A DNA stretch of 64,000 nucleotides from contig JAVLUO010000001.1 in NCBI GenBank assembly GCA_031628995.1, forward strand, positions 248,001 to 312,000, read 5' to 3'. Under the pieces are notes generated by a model that worked only from the letters and a program-made list of their open reading frames with translations, searched no databases and was not told where the DNA came from. The translations under genes were made by a program, and so were the position numbers. Below are positions 42,894-53,555 of this stretch, piece after piece. The stretch is from Bacillota bacterium LX-D. GTDB taxonomy: Bacteria; Bacillota; DUOV01; Zhaonellaceae. The first letter of the stretch is position 1; each line of letters begins with the position of its first letter.

Positions 42894-43415
42894 TTATTTT
42901 ACAGAAGGAGTAATTCTTCTCCCGATTTCACCTAATTCCTTTGCGAACTCGGAAACAGGTCTTCCTTGTGAAATACCTTTGGCAATTTTATCTAGTCTAG
43001 TAACAGAGTCAGCATCAGCAGTAACTGCAACGTTGTCAACCCTCTTATCTGCCCTTTTCAACCTTTCCTGAACCATGTCCTTTATTTCATTAGTTCTGCT
43101 TTGTTCCGCATTAGCAGCCAGATCAATTCCACAGTAAACTGTATCCTGGAAGATTACAACGGTAGCTGATTTTACACCCTCAACTTTAGTTGCTTCTTTA
43201 GCTAAGTCTTTAGCAATTCTATTTGCTTCCGCTGGATCTGTGGGTAAAACTGTGTTTGGTTTATTATTATCTTGAGCTTGTGGATATACCCTATTTTGAG
43301 TATCATTAGGTTGAGGAGCAGGTTTTTGAGCAGGAGATCCGCAACCAGCCAGTAGTACAGTTAAAACAAAGGTAAAAATAAGCATGATTGCGCTGATTCT
43401 GCGCAGCTTAGTCAT
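42894..43415 (-). CDS. YhcN/YlaJ-family sporulation lipoprotein
   Basis: A 173-residue lipoprotein. The signal peptide (IMLIFTFVLTVLLAGCG) ends in a lipobox with Cys at about 25. The mature part starts with a proline/asparagine-rich linker and has the YhcN core: AKDLAKEATKVEGVKSATVV, a VYCGIDL strand, and MVQERLKRADKRVDNVAVTA. Relatives are spore cortex or inner-membrane lipoproteins, supporting an endospore former. AAAAGGAGGTG precedes ATG 43415. Confidence 0.85.
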   Translation of the reverse strand: MTKLRRISAIMLIFTFVLTVLLAGCGSPAQKPAPQPNDTQNRVYPQAQDNNKPNTVLPTDPAEANRIAKDLAKEATKVEGVKSATVVIFQDTVYCGIDLAANAEQSRTNEIKDMVQERLKRADKRVDNVAVTADADSVTRLDKIAKGISQGRPVSEFAKELGEIGRRITPSVK

Positions 43416-43547
43416 ATTTTCACCTCCTTTTTGTCAAATCACAAACCTAATTGGCCTTATAATTCACTAGGTTTGCCTTATCACTAGGATTTACTGTTCA
43501 GGAATGTTTATACCCAGTAAAAATTGACAATAGGGAGGAAATTGTGC

Positions 43548-44075
43548 TTAATGTAAAATATTAAGATTTTTTAAATGCTTGTAAACATTACCGGCGATTG
43601 CTCCAGTTAAAAGTCCGACAGGTACTCCGATCAGTAATAAAAAGGGAAGATAAAAGAAAATACCAGGAGTCTCTGTAGCAAAGAAAGCAATTGCTAATTG
43701 AGCAATATTATGTACAACAGCCCCAGCAACACTTATTCCCAATATGCTAAACGATTTAATATTGTAGTATAGCAAACCCATTACTAATGCACTTAGGAGT
43801 GCACCAGCTAAACTCATTGTAAAGTTAAGTGTCAAGAATGTTCCCGTTAAAAATGAAGCAAATAAAACACGTAATAAGGAAACAGCTAAACCTTCTTTAA
43901 AGCCAAATTGCAATAAAGTTACTAAGGTTACCACATTTGCTAAGCCTAACTTTGTTCCAGGCAGAGGTAAGGGGTTTGGTATAAGTAATTCTAAAGCATG
44001 TAAGGCCGTGGCAAGTGTAACTAACATTGCTAATAGAGTTAATTTTTTAGTTTTGTTCAATTTAATCACTCTCAC
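43548..44075 (-). CDS. Gx transporter family protein (HepS component I-like)
   Basis: A 175-residue membrane protein with about five hydrophobic segments and the signature PLPGTKLGLANVVTLVTL. It was long labelled heptaprenyl diphosphate synthase component I; the neighbourhood with apbE and a NusG-II protein instead suggests a small integral-membrane substrate-specific component linked to flavin or redox enzymes. It starts within the stop codon of the NusG-II gene; GTG 44075 is used, but TTG 44060 with AGGTGA ahead is possible. Confidence 0.8.
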   Translation of the reverse strand: MRVIKLNKTKKLTLLAMLVTLATALHALELLIPNPLPLPGTKLGLANVVTLVTLLQFGFKEGLAVSLLRVLFASFLTGTFLTLNFTMSLAGALLSALVMGLLYYNIKSFSILGISVAGAVVHNIAQLAIAFFATETPGIFFYLPFLLLIGVPVGLLTGAIAGNVYKHLKNLNILH

Positions 44076-44449
44076 CTGGTAACATCATCTAAATCGCTTC
44101 TTTTACCTATTATTTCTACAGATACTTGGTTAGGTACACAAACAGCTGCTTCTCCGTGGTGCTGAATCCAGCCCCTGCGGACACAGATCTTATCACGGCA
44201 TGGAGAATCAATAAATCTAATTTCTTCATCTTCAATTTTTAGAACAGATGTACCAATTAACCCCTGTACTTTTATTTCCTGTCCATTTTGTATCTCATTT
44301 AGCCTAATTTCTTGCTGAGGCTGCCCTTTAGCCTTAATAACGACAATTTCCCCCTGAGAACGAGTTTTTAACCAACCGAAAGAAAAAACAAGGGTTAACA
44401 GTGCTAGAAATAAAGTTCCATAAATAATAAACTTATCTGCCTTGGTCAT
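44072..44449 (-). CDS. NusG domain II-containing protein
   Basis: A 125-residue protein: one N-terminal membrane helix (FIIYGTLFLALLTLVFSFGW) followed by the NusG-II-like beta domain with IDSPCRDKICVRRGWIQHHG and CVPNQVSVEI. Typically found beside apbE in Clostridia. The two cysteines in SPCRDKIC and one in VCVPN are conserved in the family. It overlaps apbE by 17 bases and the next gene by 4. Confidence 0.85.
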   Translation of the reverse strand: MTKADKFIIYGTLFLALLTLVFSFGWLKTRSQGEIVVIKAKGQPQQEIRLNEIQNGQEIKVQGLIGTSVLKIEDEEIRFIDSPCRDKICVRRGWIQHHGEAAVCVPNQVSVEIIGKRSDLDDVTR

Positions 44450-45506
44450 AGCTATACTTTTTCCCCGCCTGTACTGTTACCTTATTTTTTAAACCAGATG
44501 AAATACGAATCTTTTTATCAGCTCCCACATAAAATGCTTCCACCCCATCTAATTTTTCTACAAATTTAAGACCCTCTTCAGGTCCTAAGACAAATAATGT
44601 TGTCGATAAAACATCGGCTAAAGCAGAACTTTTGGCAATAACAGTTACACTCCAAGTACCCCTGGCCGGTTTACCAGTCTTTGGGGAAAGTATATGATGG
44701 TATAATACTCCATTTTCCACAAAATTCCTTTGATAATCTCCTGATGTAACTGTAGCTTCATCCTCCAAGGAGAGAATGCCTACTACATTTTGCGTGTCCC
44801 TAGGATCTTCAATGCCGATTCTCCACAAATTATCCTGATCTTTTTTACCTATGACTACCACATTGCCGCCGGCATTAATCAAAGCTTGTTTTATGCCAGC
44901 TTGCTTTAGTACTTCTGCTGCCTTTTCGGCAGCATACCCTTTGGCTATAGCTCCTAAATCTATCGACATTTTTGGTTTTGCTAAAAACACTGTTCTATTG
45001 TCTTTGTTTAAAAATACTTGGTCACTGTCAACCAAAGATAATTTCTCTTGAATTAAACTTGCAGGAGGCACATGTTGTTTTTCTTTTTTTCCGAACCCCC
45101 AAATATCCATTAAAGGACCAATAGTTATATCAAAGGCTCCCCCGCTGAAACGCTCGTACTTTAAAGACATTTCAATCATCTCATAAACATCTTCTGAAAC
45201 TTGGACAGGTTTTTTCCCTGCAGCATTATTAATTTTCACTACTTCACTCTGCTCATAGGCTGCTGTTCCCGGTTTGGCAAAACGATCAGTTAATAAAGCG
45301 ATTTTATTCATCTCCTGATATGCTTTATCTACTGCTGCTTTTAATTGCTTTTCATTTTGCCCATAAGCTTCGATATTGATTAAAGTATCCATTAGAAACT
45401 GCTGGTCAGAATATTCTTTAGGTCCAAATAAGGAAGAGCACCCTACCAAAAAAGGAATTAATAAAAAACAAAGCATTATACTGAGTAATTTAATTGGTTT
45501 AACCAC
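44433..45506 (-). CDS. apbE: FAD:protein FMN transferase
   Basis: Attaches FMN covalently to a threonine of target proteins such as RnfG and RnfD. The 357-residue lipoprotein has a lipobox (LIPFLVGCSSLFG), the YSDQQFLMDTLINIEAYG opening, the substrate segment GGAFDITIGPLMDIWGFG, DLGAIAKGYAAEKAAEVLK and NAGGNVVVIG, and HHILSPKTGKPARG. The window's rnf operon supplies probable substrates. First gene of apbE-nusG2-Gx; GTG 45506 follows GAGGGTGG. Confidence 0.95.
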   Translation of the reverse strand: MVKPIKLLSIMLCFLLIPFLVGCSSLFGPKEYSDQQFLMDTLINIEAYGQNEKQLKAAVDKAYQEMNKIALLTDRFAKPGTAAYEQSEVVKINNAAGKKPVQVSEDVYEMIEMSLKYERFSGGAFDITIGPLMDIWGFGKKEKQHVPPASLIQEKLSLVDSDQVFLNKDNRTVFLAKPKMSIDLGAIAKGYAAEKAAEVLKQAGIKQALINAGGNVVVIGKKDQDNLWRIGIEDPRDTQNVVGILSLEDEATVTSGDYQRNFVENGVLYHHILSPKTGKPARGTWSVTVIAKSSALADVLSTTLFVLGPEEGLKFVEKLDGVEAFYVGADKKIRISSGLKNKVTVQAGKKYSYDQGR

Positions 45507-45617
45507 TTTACCACCCTCTCGGCATTAAAAAGCACTATTCTATACTCTGAAGATTACTATTGATGTATATCTTCTATAATATAACAAAAAAAGCAAAATA
45601 CCAATAATCCAAGCATA

Positions 45618-45657
45618 AAAAAAGTCGCTGTTCTTTAGGAACAACGACTTTTTTATA
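45618..45657 (-). terminator. Terminator of groESL
   Basis: AAGTCG-CTGTTC and GAACAACGACTT form the stem of a hairpin just past the groEL stop, with a T-run on the minus strand. Confidence 0.85.
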
Positions 45658-45663
45658 AATTTT

Positions 45664-47298
<1,635 letters not shown>

Positions 47299-47329
47299 CT
47301 ATGTACAATACTATTTAATTGCTACAATA

Positions 47330-47617
47330 TTATTTAATTACAGCCAAAATATCGCTTTCTCTAACTATGAGATATTCTTCGCCATCTAATTTAACTTCAG
47401 TACCAGCGTATTTGGAGTAGATTACTTTATCCCCTACTGCTACTTCTAATGCTGCTTTCTGGCCGTTATCTAATGCTCTGCCAGTACCAACAGCTACTAC
47501 CTCACCTTCTTGGGGTTTTTCTTTGGCAGTATCAGGGATTACAATACCGCTTTTTGTTTTTTCCTCAGAAGACAATACTTTAATTACTACTCTGTCACCT
47601 AATGGCTTAATATTCAT
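47330..47617 (-). CDS. groS: Co-chaperonin GroES (10 kDa)
   Basis: The heptameric lid of GroEL. The 95-residue protein has [13 protein letters not shown], the mobile loop [19 protein letters not shown], and [23 protein letters not shown] 47617 follows AAGGAGG; an in-frame TTG three bases earlier is an unlikely start. Confidence 0.98.
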   Translation of the reverse strand: MNIKPLGDRVVIKVLSSEEKTKSGIVIPDTAKEKPQEGEVVAVGTGRALDNGQKAALEVAVGDKVIYSKYAGTEVKLDGEEYLIVRESDILAVIK

Positions 47618-47651
47618 CAATCCTACCTCCTTGTAATGCTAATATTTATTG

Positions 47652-47678
47652 TTAGCACTCATTTTCGTTGAGTGCTAA
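47652..47678. promoter_or_regulatory. CIRCE element (HrcA operator)
   Basis: A perfect TTAGCACTC-N9-GAGTGCTAA inverted repeat, 35 bases upstream of the groES start. A TATTAT/TATAAG -10-like stretch lies just upstream of it on the minus strand. Confidence 0.97.
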
Positions 47679-47898
47679 TATACACTTATAATAATAATTT
47701 GAGGTTTTAGAAAAAGGCAAACCCCTAAATTGACTATTATTTACCTTCAAAGCTAATATATTGCACTTTAAGCCTAATTATCTTAATTTTTCTTTATAAT
47801 ACAATATTATTCACTAGGGATTTGCTGGAAAGTATAAAATAACCATTAATTATAGATATTTCCAATAAAAAAATTTTTATACACTTTATATTATAAAT

Positions 47899-48783
47899 TT
47901 ATTTAGCTGCTTCTTGGGCTTTATAAAGAAGTGCTTTTTCAATTAACTCCTGCAGTACTTTTTCTTTGTTAGTAGAACCTTGACGAAGGACGCTTTTTAA
48001 ATCAAATTCAGGCCCTTTAATTAGGCAAGGTTTAAGCTTACCATCTGGGGTTAGCACCATCCGGCTGCAAGTACTGCAAAAACTACTTTGTTCTGCAATA
48101 AAACCTATTGTTCCCCTAGCTCCCTTAACTTGATAGTAAACTGCCGGCCCATTGCCAGTTATCCCGGTAACGGGGTGCAGCCCGTAATGGTCTTCAATAA
48201 CTTTTTTAATCTTTGATACTGTGAAATATTTATGTTGTGGACTTTGATTGTTTTCATCCCTATACTGCTCAATAAATCTGACATGCACAGGTATTTCTAC
48301 TGAAAGATCGACTAAATCACAAATTTCCTGCCAAGTAATTTCCCTATTTACGTTGACATTTAATTTAACTGGGTCTAATCTAAAAGCCCAACCAGCAAAA
48401 ATTCCAATATCAACTTTAGCATAATCTATCTTTTTTCCCTTTTTGTAATTTAAAGGATCAATGGTGCTTAAATTTATATTCACTCTTTTTAATCCAGCTC
48501 TTCTAAGCCGTCTTGCATATTTGGTTAACAACAAACCGTTTGTGGTCAACGAGACTTCCTCAATTTGCGAAATATCCACTAATTCCTTAACAAGATTAAC
48601 TATGCCAGGCCGATCAAGAGGTTCTGCACCTGTCAGCCTGACTTTGGTAATGCCAAAGGGAACTAAAGCATTAACAATTTGGACGATTTCCTCAACTATT
48701 AATATTTCCTTTTGGTCATAATTTTCTTGACTGTTTACTGCTATCCTCAAATATTTTATTTGACGGTGGCACTGTTCGTGCAA
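47899..48783 (-). CDS. MoaA-like protein lacking the radical-SAM cysteine motif
   Basis: A 294-residue protein aligned throughout with MoaA, GTP 3',8-cyclase of molybdopterin synthesis: IKYLRIAVN, KVRLTGAEPLDRP, SLTTNGLLL, VNINLSTIDPL, VHVRFIEQYRD, and the C-terminal cluster FCSTCSRMVLTPDGKLKPC (Cys236, 239, 253). The N-terminal loop that carries CxxxCxxC for the SAM cluster is missing: LRIAVN runs straight into the region equivalent to EILTVEEI, about 18 residues short, with only Cys5 in the area. The C-terminal GG of MoaA is also absent. No frameshift was found that would restore the motif. Start TTG 48783 follows GGGGGGAG. Function unknown; it cannot be a normal radical-SAM enzyme. Confidence 0.8.
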   Translation of the reverse strand: MHEQCHRQIKYLRIAVNSQENYDQKEILIVEEIVQIVNALVPFGITKVRLTGAEPLDRPGIVNLVKELVDISQIEEVSLTTNGLLLTKYARRLRRAGLKRVNINLSTIDPLNYKKGKKIDYAKVDIGIFAGWAFRLDPVKLNVNVNREITWQEICDLVDLSVEIPVHVRFIEQYRDENNQSPQHKYFTVSKIKKVIEDHYGLHPVTGITGNGPAVYYQVKGARGTIGFIAEQSSFCSTCSRMVLTPDGKLKPCLIKGPEFDLKSVLRQGSTNKEKVLQELIEKALLYKAQEAAK

Positions 48784-48855
48784 TTCGCTCCCCCCTTAAG
48801 CACCATTCACCATTTGTAATCATAACATAAATTACTAATGAGGAGGCTGATTTTC

Positions 48856-49734
48856 ATGAAAGTTGGTATTGCATTAGGGGGAGGCGGCCTACGGGGTTTT
48901 GCCCATATCGGCGTTTTAGAAGTACTTTTAGCTAATGGAATTGAGCCAGACATTGTAGCTGGAACTAGTGCCGGCAGTATTGTAGGCAGTTTATTTGCCT
49001 CCGGGGTTCAACCTAAACAAATAATTAATTTTTTAACTATGTTTTCAAAACTTAATTTCTTTAATTTAGAAAAAAATTTGGAAGCTTGGCCAGGTAGAAG
49101 TTTTGGTCGTGAACGAATTTCCTTGCTGCCTAAAGGGCTAGTAAGTACAAAGCACTTAGAAGATGGTCTGCAGAAACTTCTTGGTCAAAAAAATTTTGAC
49201 CAGTTGGATTATCCCTTAGCCGTTGTGGCTTCAGATTTAAATAGTGGTAATACAGTTATTTATACAACACACAATCAAAGGGGCCACGATTTTGGGATAG
49301 ATTCGGCGGTTGTGGAAACTGGGGTTTTAGTTAAAGATGCTGTTGCAGCAAGTTGTGCTATCCCAGGTATTTTCACGCCAAAGGTAATAGGTACAAGGAC
49401 ATTAGTAGATGGAGGTTTAGTTGATAATGTACCTGCAGATATTCTGCGAGCTATGGGCGCAGACATGGTAATTGCAATTGAAATAGGATTTGCAGTAGAA
49501 CAGGAAAGGCCTATTAATAATATGTTAGATGTGCTTTTGCAAAGCTACGATATTATGGGACATCGTTTAGTAGAAGCAACGCTGCCCCAATATGCCGATG
49601 TAATCATTAAACCTACAATAAGTCATGTATCTTTAACAGATATGGAAAAAGTGCCGGGGATTATAGAAGCCGGACGAAGAGCAGCCAATGCAAAGATTAA
49701 AGAAATTAAGAGGTTGCTTAAATTTACTTATTAA
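48856..49734 (+). CDS. Patatin-like phospholipase (RssA type)
   Basis: A 292-residue lipid hydrolase. It has the oxyanion loop GGGGLRGFAHIGV, the serine nucleophile GTSAGS, and the catalytic aspartate in LVDGGLVDNVP. Short single-domain type, probably cytoplasmic. ATG 48856 is chosen because ATGAGGAGGCTG precedes it; the frame starts at 48838. Confidence 0.92.
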   Translation: MKVGIALGGGGLRGFAHIGVLEVLLANGIEPDIVAGTSAGSIVGSLFASGVQPKQIINFLTMFSKLNFFNLEKNLEAWPGRSFGRERISLLPKGLVSTKHLEDGLQKLLGQKNFDQLDYPLAVVASDLNSGNTVIYTTHNQRGHDFGIDSAVVETGVLVKDAVAASCAIPGIFTPKVIGTRTLVDGGLVDNVPADILRAMGADMVIAIEIGFAVEQERPINNMLDVLLQSYDIMGHRLVEATLPQYADVIIKPTISHVSLTDMEKVPGIIEAGRRAANAKIKEIKRLLKFTY

Positions 49735-49755
49735 ATGCAAGAGGTTATGCTGATT

Positions 49756-49794
49756 AAACACAAAAACACCCTTACAGGTGTCTTTGTGTTATCT
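49756..49794. terminator. Bidirectional terminator between the patatin gene and rnfB
   Basis: AACACAAAAACACC and GGTGTCTTTGTGTT form a near-perfect stem between the two converging genes. Confidence 0.85.
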
Positions 49795-49818
49795 ACATAT
49801 TTAAATTACATCAATAAG

Positions 49819-50730
49819 TTAAACATGTTCTTTTGCTGGTTTCGCAGGTTTTGCTTCAGCTTCTGCGCAAACATGGCAAATAGCATCTGCACTTTCTTGA
49901 GTTTCCGTACCTGGAACGATGCCCAGCACTGCAGGGCGAATAGCTCCTGTAGGACATTTAGCAATACATACAGCGTTATCACATTTCTCCATACAAATAT
50001 GATAATCAACAGCAGCTAAGAAATTCTCAACTTTAATAGCTCCATAAGGACAGTCTTTAGCACAGCGAGAACAGCCGATACAAGCTGCGCTGCAAGCTTT
50101 CTTAGCAACAGTACCTTTATCCTTAGAATTACAGTTCACACGGACATGAGCTCCTAAGGTCATCATGGAAATAACATTTTTCGGACATACAGTTTCACAT
50201 TTACCGCAGCCAGTACATTTTGCAGGATCAATAACAGGTAACCCATCAGGGCTCATAGTCATTGCGCCGAAAGGACAATTGCCTACACAGGTGCCTAAAC
50301 CTAGGCAACCATATTGACAAGTTTTTTGTCCCCCCAGCATTAAGCTGGCAGCAACGCAATCTTGTACACCTTCGTAGTTATAATTTTTAACAGCCTTACT
50401 ATTTGAACCGGCACATCTAACTTGAGCAATTCTTGGCTCAACAGCTTCAGCAGTTTTACCCGTTAAGTCCGCTACAATTTTAGCAACTGCTTCTTTACCA
50501 GGAATACAAAGGTTAGGCGGTACATCTGGATTCATGACAACTGCTTCGGCGTACTGCATACAACCAGCAAATCCGCAGGCACCACACTGACCTTTCGGCA
50601 AGGCATCTTCTACTACATGAATCAAAGGGTTCATTTCAATAGCAAACTTTTTATTCGCAAATGCTAAAACAAAGCCAAAAAATACCCCAACTGAGATCAT
50701 TACGACTAGAATCAACACTGAAGTACCCAT
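49819..50730 (-). CDS. rnfB: Rnf complex iron-sulfur subunit RnfB
   Basis: Passes electrons from ferredoxin into the Rnf complex. The 303-residue protein has an N-terminal membrane helix (LILVVMISVGVFFGFVLAF), the Fe-S domain motif GQCGACGFAGCMQYAE, then several 4Fe-4S motifs: CQYGCLGLGTCVGNCP, CTGCGKCETVCP, CIGCSRCAKDCP and a final CMEKCDNAVCIAKCP. Last gene of rnfCDGEAB. Confidence 0.96.
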   Translation of the reverse strand: MGTSVLILVVMISVGVFFGFVLAFANKKFAIEMNPLIHVVEDALPKGQCGACGFAGCMQYAEAVVMNPDVPPNLCIPGKEAVAKIVADLTGKTAEAVEPRIAQVRCAGSNSKAVKNYNYEGVQDCVAASLMLGGQKTCQYGCLGLGTCVGNCPFGAMTMSPDGLPVIDPAKCTGCGKCETVCPKNVISMMTLGAHVRVNCNSKDKGTVAKKACSAACIGCSRCAKDCPYGAIKVENFLAAVDYHICMEKCDNAVCIAKCPTGAIRPAVLGIVPGTETQESADAICHVCAEAEAKPAKPAKEHV

Positions 50731-50754
50731 TTTCTATTTCCTCCCCTCCTCATA

Positions 50755-51336
50755 TTATGCCGGAATCATGCCGGAAAAACCAAGGAAGGACAACGCTAAT
50801 AAACCTGCTAGAACAAAAGCGATGCCAAGTCCCTGCAATGGTTTCGGAACATCTGCATATTGTAATTTTTCCCGGAGGCTAGACATTAAAATAATAGCTA
50901 AGGCGAAACCTAAACCTGAACCAAGAGCATTTACAATACTTTTTAGGAAACTGTAATTTGATTCAGCATTCAATAAAGGAATCGCCAAAACAATGCAGTT
51001 AGTAGCAATTAACATTAGGTATATACCCCACATACTGTATAAGGTGGGAGCATATTTTTTAATAACCATTTCCAACAGCTGCACAAAGCTAGCAATCAAG
51101 ATAACAAAAACAACAGTAGTTAAAAATTGTAGCTGCAGTGGTACTAAGACATAATTATACACGACCCAGCCTAAAATTGAGCTTAAGGTCATAACACAAG
51201 TTACGGCCATACCCATGCCAACAGAAGCACTAAAGTTTTTGGAAATACCAAAGAAAATACATAAACCTAAGAATCTTGTTAAAACGTAGTTATTAACAAG
51301 CACTGCTCCCATAAACAGGGTAAAATATTCACCCAC
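50755..51336 (-). CDS. rnfA: Rnf complex membrane subunit RnfA
   Basis: Integral membrane subunit with about six helices, 193 residues, opening GEYFTLFMGAVLVNNYVLTR and containing the cysteine-bearing LGLCIFFG and ATNCIVLAIPLL segments thought to share an Fe centre with RnfE. Start GTG 51336 after AAAGGAGTGAGG. Confidence 0.96.
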   Translation of the reverse strand: MGEYFTLFMGAVLVNNYVLTRFLGLCIFFGISKNFSASVGMGMAVTCVMTLSSILGWVVYNYVLVPLQLQFLTTVVFVILIASFVQLLEMVIKKYAPTLYSMWGIYLMLIATNCIVLAIPLLNAESNYSFLKSIVNALGSGLGFALAIILMSSLREKLQYADVPKPLQGLGIAFVLAGLLALSFLGFSGMIPA

Positions 51337-51353
51337 TATGCCTCACTCCTTTA

Positions 51354-51968
51354 CTACGAGGATTTGGCCCGACGTTGGCCAATAAGATTAAACAATCCAA
51401 TTAATAAACCGATAGTAATAAATCCTCCAGGCGGCAAAATCATAATTAAGGCAGGATTATACCAAGATCCCAAAATATGAATACCAGCTAGAGTACCGTT
51501 TCCAAATAGTTCACGAATTACCGCAATTAAAACCATAGCTCCTAAAAATCCCCAGCCCATACCAAATCCATCAAAGAAGGAAGGTATAACGGGATTCTTC
51601 GTTGCAAAAACTTCTGCACGAGCCAAAATAATCGCAAACACAACAACTAATGCTAAATAAATACTTAATGCTTTATAAATTTCAGGAGCAAAAGCTGATA
51701 ATAACAATTGTGCTAAAGTAACAATTGTCGCAATTGATGTAATATAAACCGGAAGCCTAACTTTAGGATTCACCAGTTTACGAACAATTGAAATAACCGT
51801 ATTATTTGCCGTGATAACGAACATTACTGTAAAACCCATACCCATGGCACTAATTAAATCTGAGGTAACAGCTAATGCGGGGCAAAGGCTCAGAGCAAGC
51901 ACGAAAATTGGGTTGGACTCAAACAAACCATTTTTAAATATGGACCATAAGGATTGTTTTTCACTCAT
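51354..51968 (-). CDS. rnfE: Rnf complex membrane subunit RnfE
   Basis: Integral membrane partner of RnfA, 204 residues, with FVLALSLCPALAVTSDL, ANNTVISIVRKLVNP and the DGFGMGWGFLGAMVLIAVIREL motif. Stop lies 17 bases before rnfA. Confidence 0.95.
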   Translation of the reverse strand: MSEKQSLWSIFKNGLFESNPIFVLALSLCPALAVTSDLISAMGMGFTVMFVITANNTVISIVRKLVNPKVRLPVYITSIATIVTLAQLLLSAFAPEIYKALSIYLALVVVFAIILARAEVFATKNPVIPSFFDGFGMGWGFLGAMVLIAVIRELFGNGTLAGIHILGSWYNPALIMILPPGGFITIGLLIGLFNLIGQRRAKSS

Positions 51969-51971
51969 CGC

Positions 51972-52535
51972 TTATTTCACCCCCGTAAATTCCGTTACTT
52001 CTTCCACAGCCTCACGAACACCTTTAGTTACAGCTTTGGAAGTAATGGTGGCCCCAGTTAAAGCTTGAATATTTTCCTTATTTCCCGGGTCTTTTGTAAC
52101 TTCTAATTGTTCTGCCGTTTTTCCTATAAACTGAGTTTTAAATGGTTCCTTGGCACCCTTATCACCCAAGCCTGGGGTTTCATTCATCTTCAAAACACTA
52201 TAGTCAATAACTTTACCATCTGCGGTAACTGCCACTAACATTTGAATAGCTCCGCCATAACCTTTGCTTTCGCCAGGTACAACGTAGGCAATTTCTTTTC
52301 CACCTTTGATAGCAGCATACCAATCTTTCTTACCATCAACGGGTTTAAAAGTTTCAGCATCTTTAACCAATTCCTGCATGGCTTTATTCTTTGCCTCAAT
52401 TTGCTTTTGTACTGCAATAGGATTTGTAAAAGCATAGGTTCCAGCAATAATCGCACCTGATACGAAGCAAGCCATAATAAGGTTAAATGCAATCTTTACG
52501 ATGCTGTCGTTTTTTTCAGCATGTGCATCAGACAT
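51972..52535 (-). CDS. rnfG: Rnf complex flavoprotein RnfG
   Basis: A 187-residue protein with one N-terminal membrane helix and an external FMN domain. The covalent attachment threonine is in ALTGATITSKAV, the motif recognised by ApbE. Preceding features ETPGLGDKG and KGYGGAIQMLVAV are typical. Start ATG 52535 after GGGGGTAG. Confidence 0.95.
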   Translation of the reverse strand: MSDAHAEKNDSIVKIAFNLIMACFVSGAIIAGTYAFTNPIAVQKQIEAKNKAMQELVKDAETFKPVDGKKDWYAAIKGGKEIAYVVPGESKGYGGAIQMLVAVTADGKVIDYSVLKMNETPGLGDKGAKEPFKTQFIGKTAEQLEVTKDPGNKENIQALTGATITSKAVTKGVREAVEEVTEFTGVK

Positions 52536-52540
52536 CTTCT

Positions 52541-53539
52541 CTACCCCCTTGCCCCAAATCTTGCAGGTTTGATAAAGCGGTCAATAAGAGGTGTTACACA
52601 GTTCATTAAGAGAATGGAGTAACAAACACCTTCCGGATAACCGCCTAAAAGTCTAATTAGAGTTGTAATAGTACCAGCGCCCACTGCAAAAATAATCTGA
52701 CCTTTAGTTGTGATCGGAACAGTAACCATATCAGTTGCCATAAAGAAAGCACCGATAACTAAACCACCAGCCATCATATGGAAAATCGGGTCACCGGTAA
52801 AGAGGCCATTGGCACCACCAAAGGCCCAGGTTAAGATCCCTACTGTACCAATCATACAAACAGGAACTTGCCATTTGATATAGCCTTTGTAAATTAGATA
52901 AATTCCGCCTAGAACTAATAAAATAGTTGAAGTTTCACCTAAACTACCGTTACGAGTACCTAAAAACAGAGCTTTATACAATTCAGGTTGGCTGCCAAAA
53001 ACTTGGATTAACTGATCGTAGCCATGTTGTTTTAAAATGTTTAATGGTGTAGCTGTTGTTAAAGCATCAACTTTACTTAATGGATTTACTGTCCAAGTTG
53101 TCATAGCTACAGGCCAGGATGCCATTAAGGCTGCCCTGCCAATATGTGCTGGGTTAAAGATATTAAAGCCCAATCCACCCATAGTATGCTTCGCTATGGC
53201 AATGGCAAAAGCAGCACCAAGTGCTGTCATATAAAATGGAATAGCCGGGGGCAGACACATTGCTAACAACAAACCGGTTAAGCAAGCACTTCCATCATTA
53301 ATAGTAACTTCTTTTTTCTGCCATTTTTGAATTATAAATTCAGTTAACACAGCAGATGCAATACTCACTAGAACTGTAACTAATGCAGGTAATCCAAAAT
53401 AGAATATCCCAAATAGGGCTGCTGGGGCAACGGCTAGGTTAACATTCCACATAATTTTAGGGATAGATTCCTGAGAACGAATATGTGGTGATGGTGAAAC
53501 AGTTAAAAGATTTCCTCCCAAACTTGTTTGTCCATTCAT
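52541..53539 (-). CDS. rnfD: Rnf complex membrane flavoprotein RnfD
   Basis: A 332-residue subunit with about ten membrane helices. It opens LTVSPSPHIRSQESIPKIMW, contains GLLLAMCLPPAIPFYMTALG, and has the covalent-FMN region around DALTTATPLNIL. It also shares the FFMATDMVTVPITTKGQI motif with NqrB. ATG 53539 follows AAGTAGGAGGTG; the frame extends to 53548. Confidence 0.95.
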   Translation of the reverse strand: MNGQTSLGGNLLTVSPSPHIRSQESIPKIMWNVNLAVAPAALFGIFYFGLPALVTVLVSIASAVLTEFIIQKWQKKEVTINDGSACLTGLLLAMCLPPAIPFYMTALGAAFAIAIAKHTMGGLGFNIFNPAHIGRAALMASWPVAMTTWTVNPLSKVDALTTATPLNILKQHGYDQLIQVFGSQPELYKALFLGTRNGSLGETSTILLVLGGIYLIYKGYIKWQVPVCMIGTVGILTWAFGGANGLFTGDPIFHMMAGGLVIGAFFMATDMVTVPITTKGQIIFAVGAGTITTLIRLLGGYPEGVCYSILLMNCVTPLIDRFIKPARFGARG

Positions 53540-53555
53540 TTGTATCACCTCCTAC

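Noticed and set aside
47899-48783. Frameshift hiding the missing MoaA cysteine motif
   Set aside because: No CxxxCxxC pattern was found in the other frames across 48700-48800, so the loop is truly absent in this sequence.
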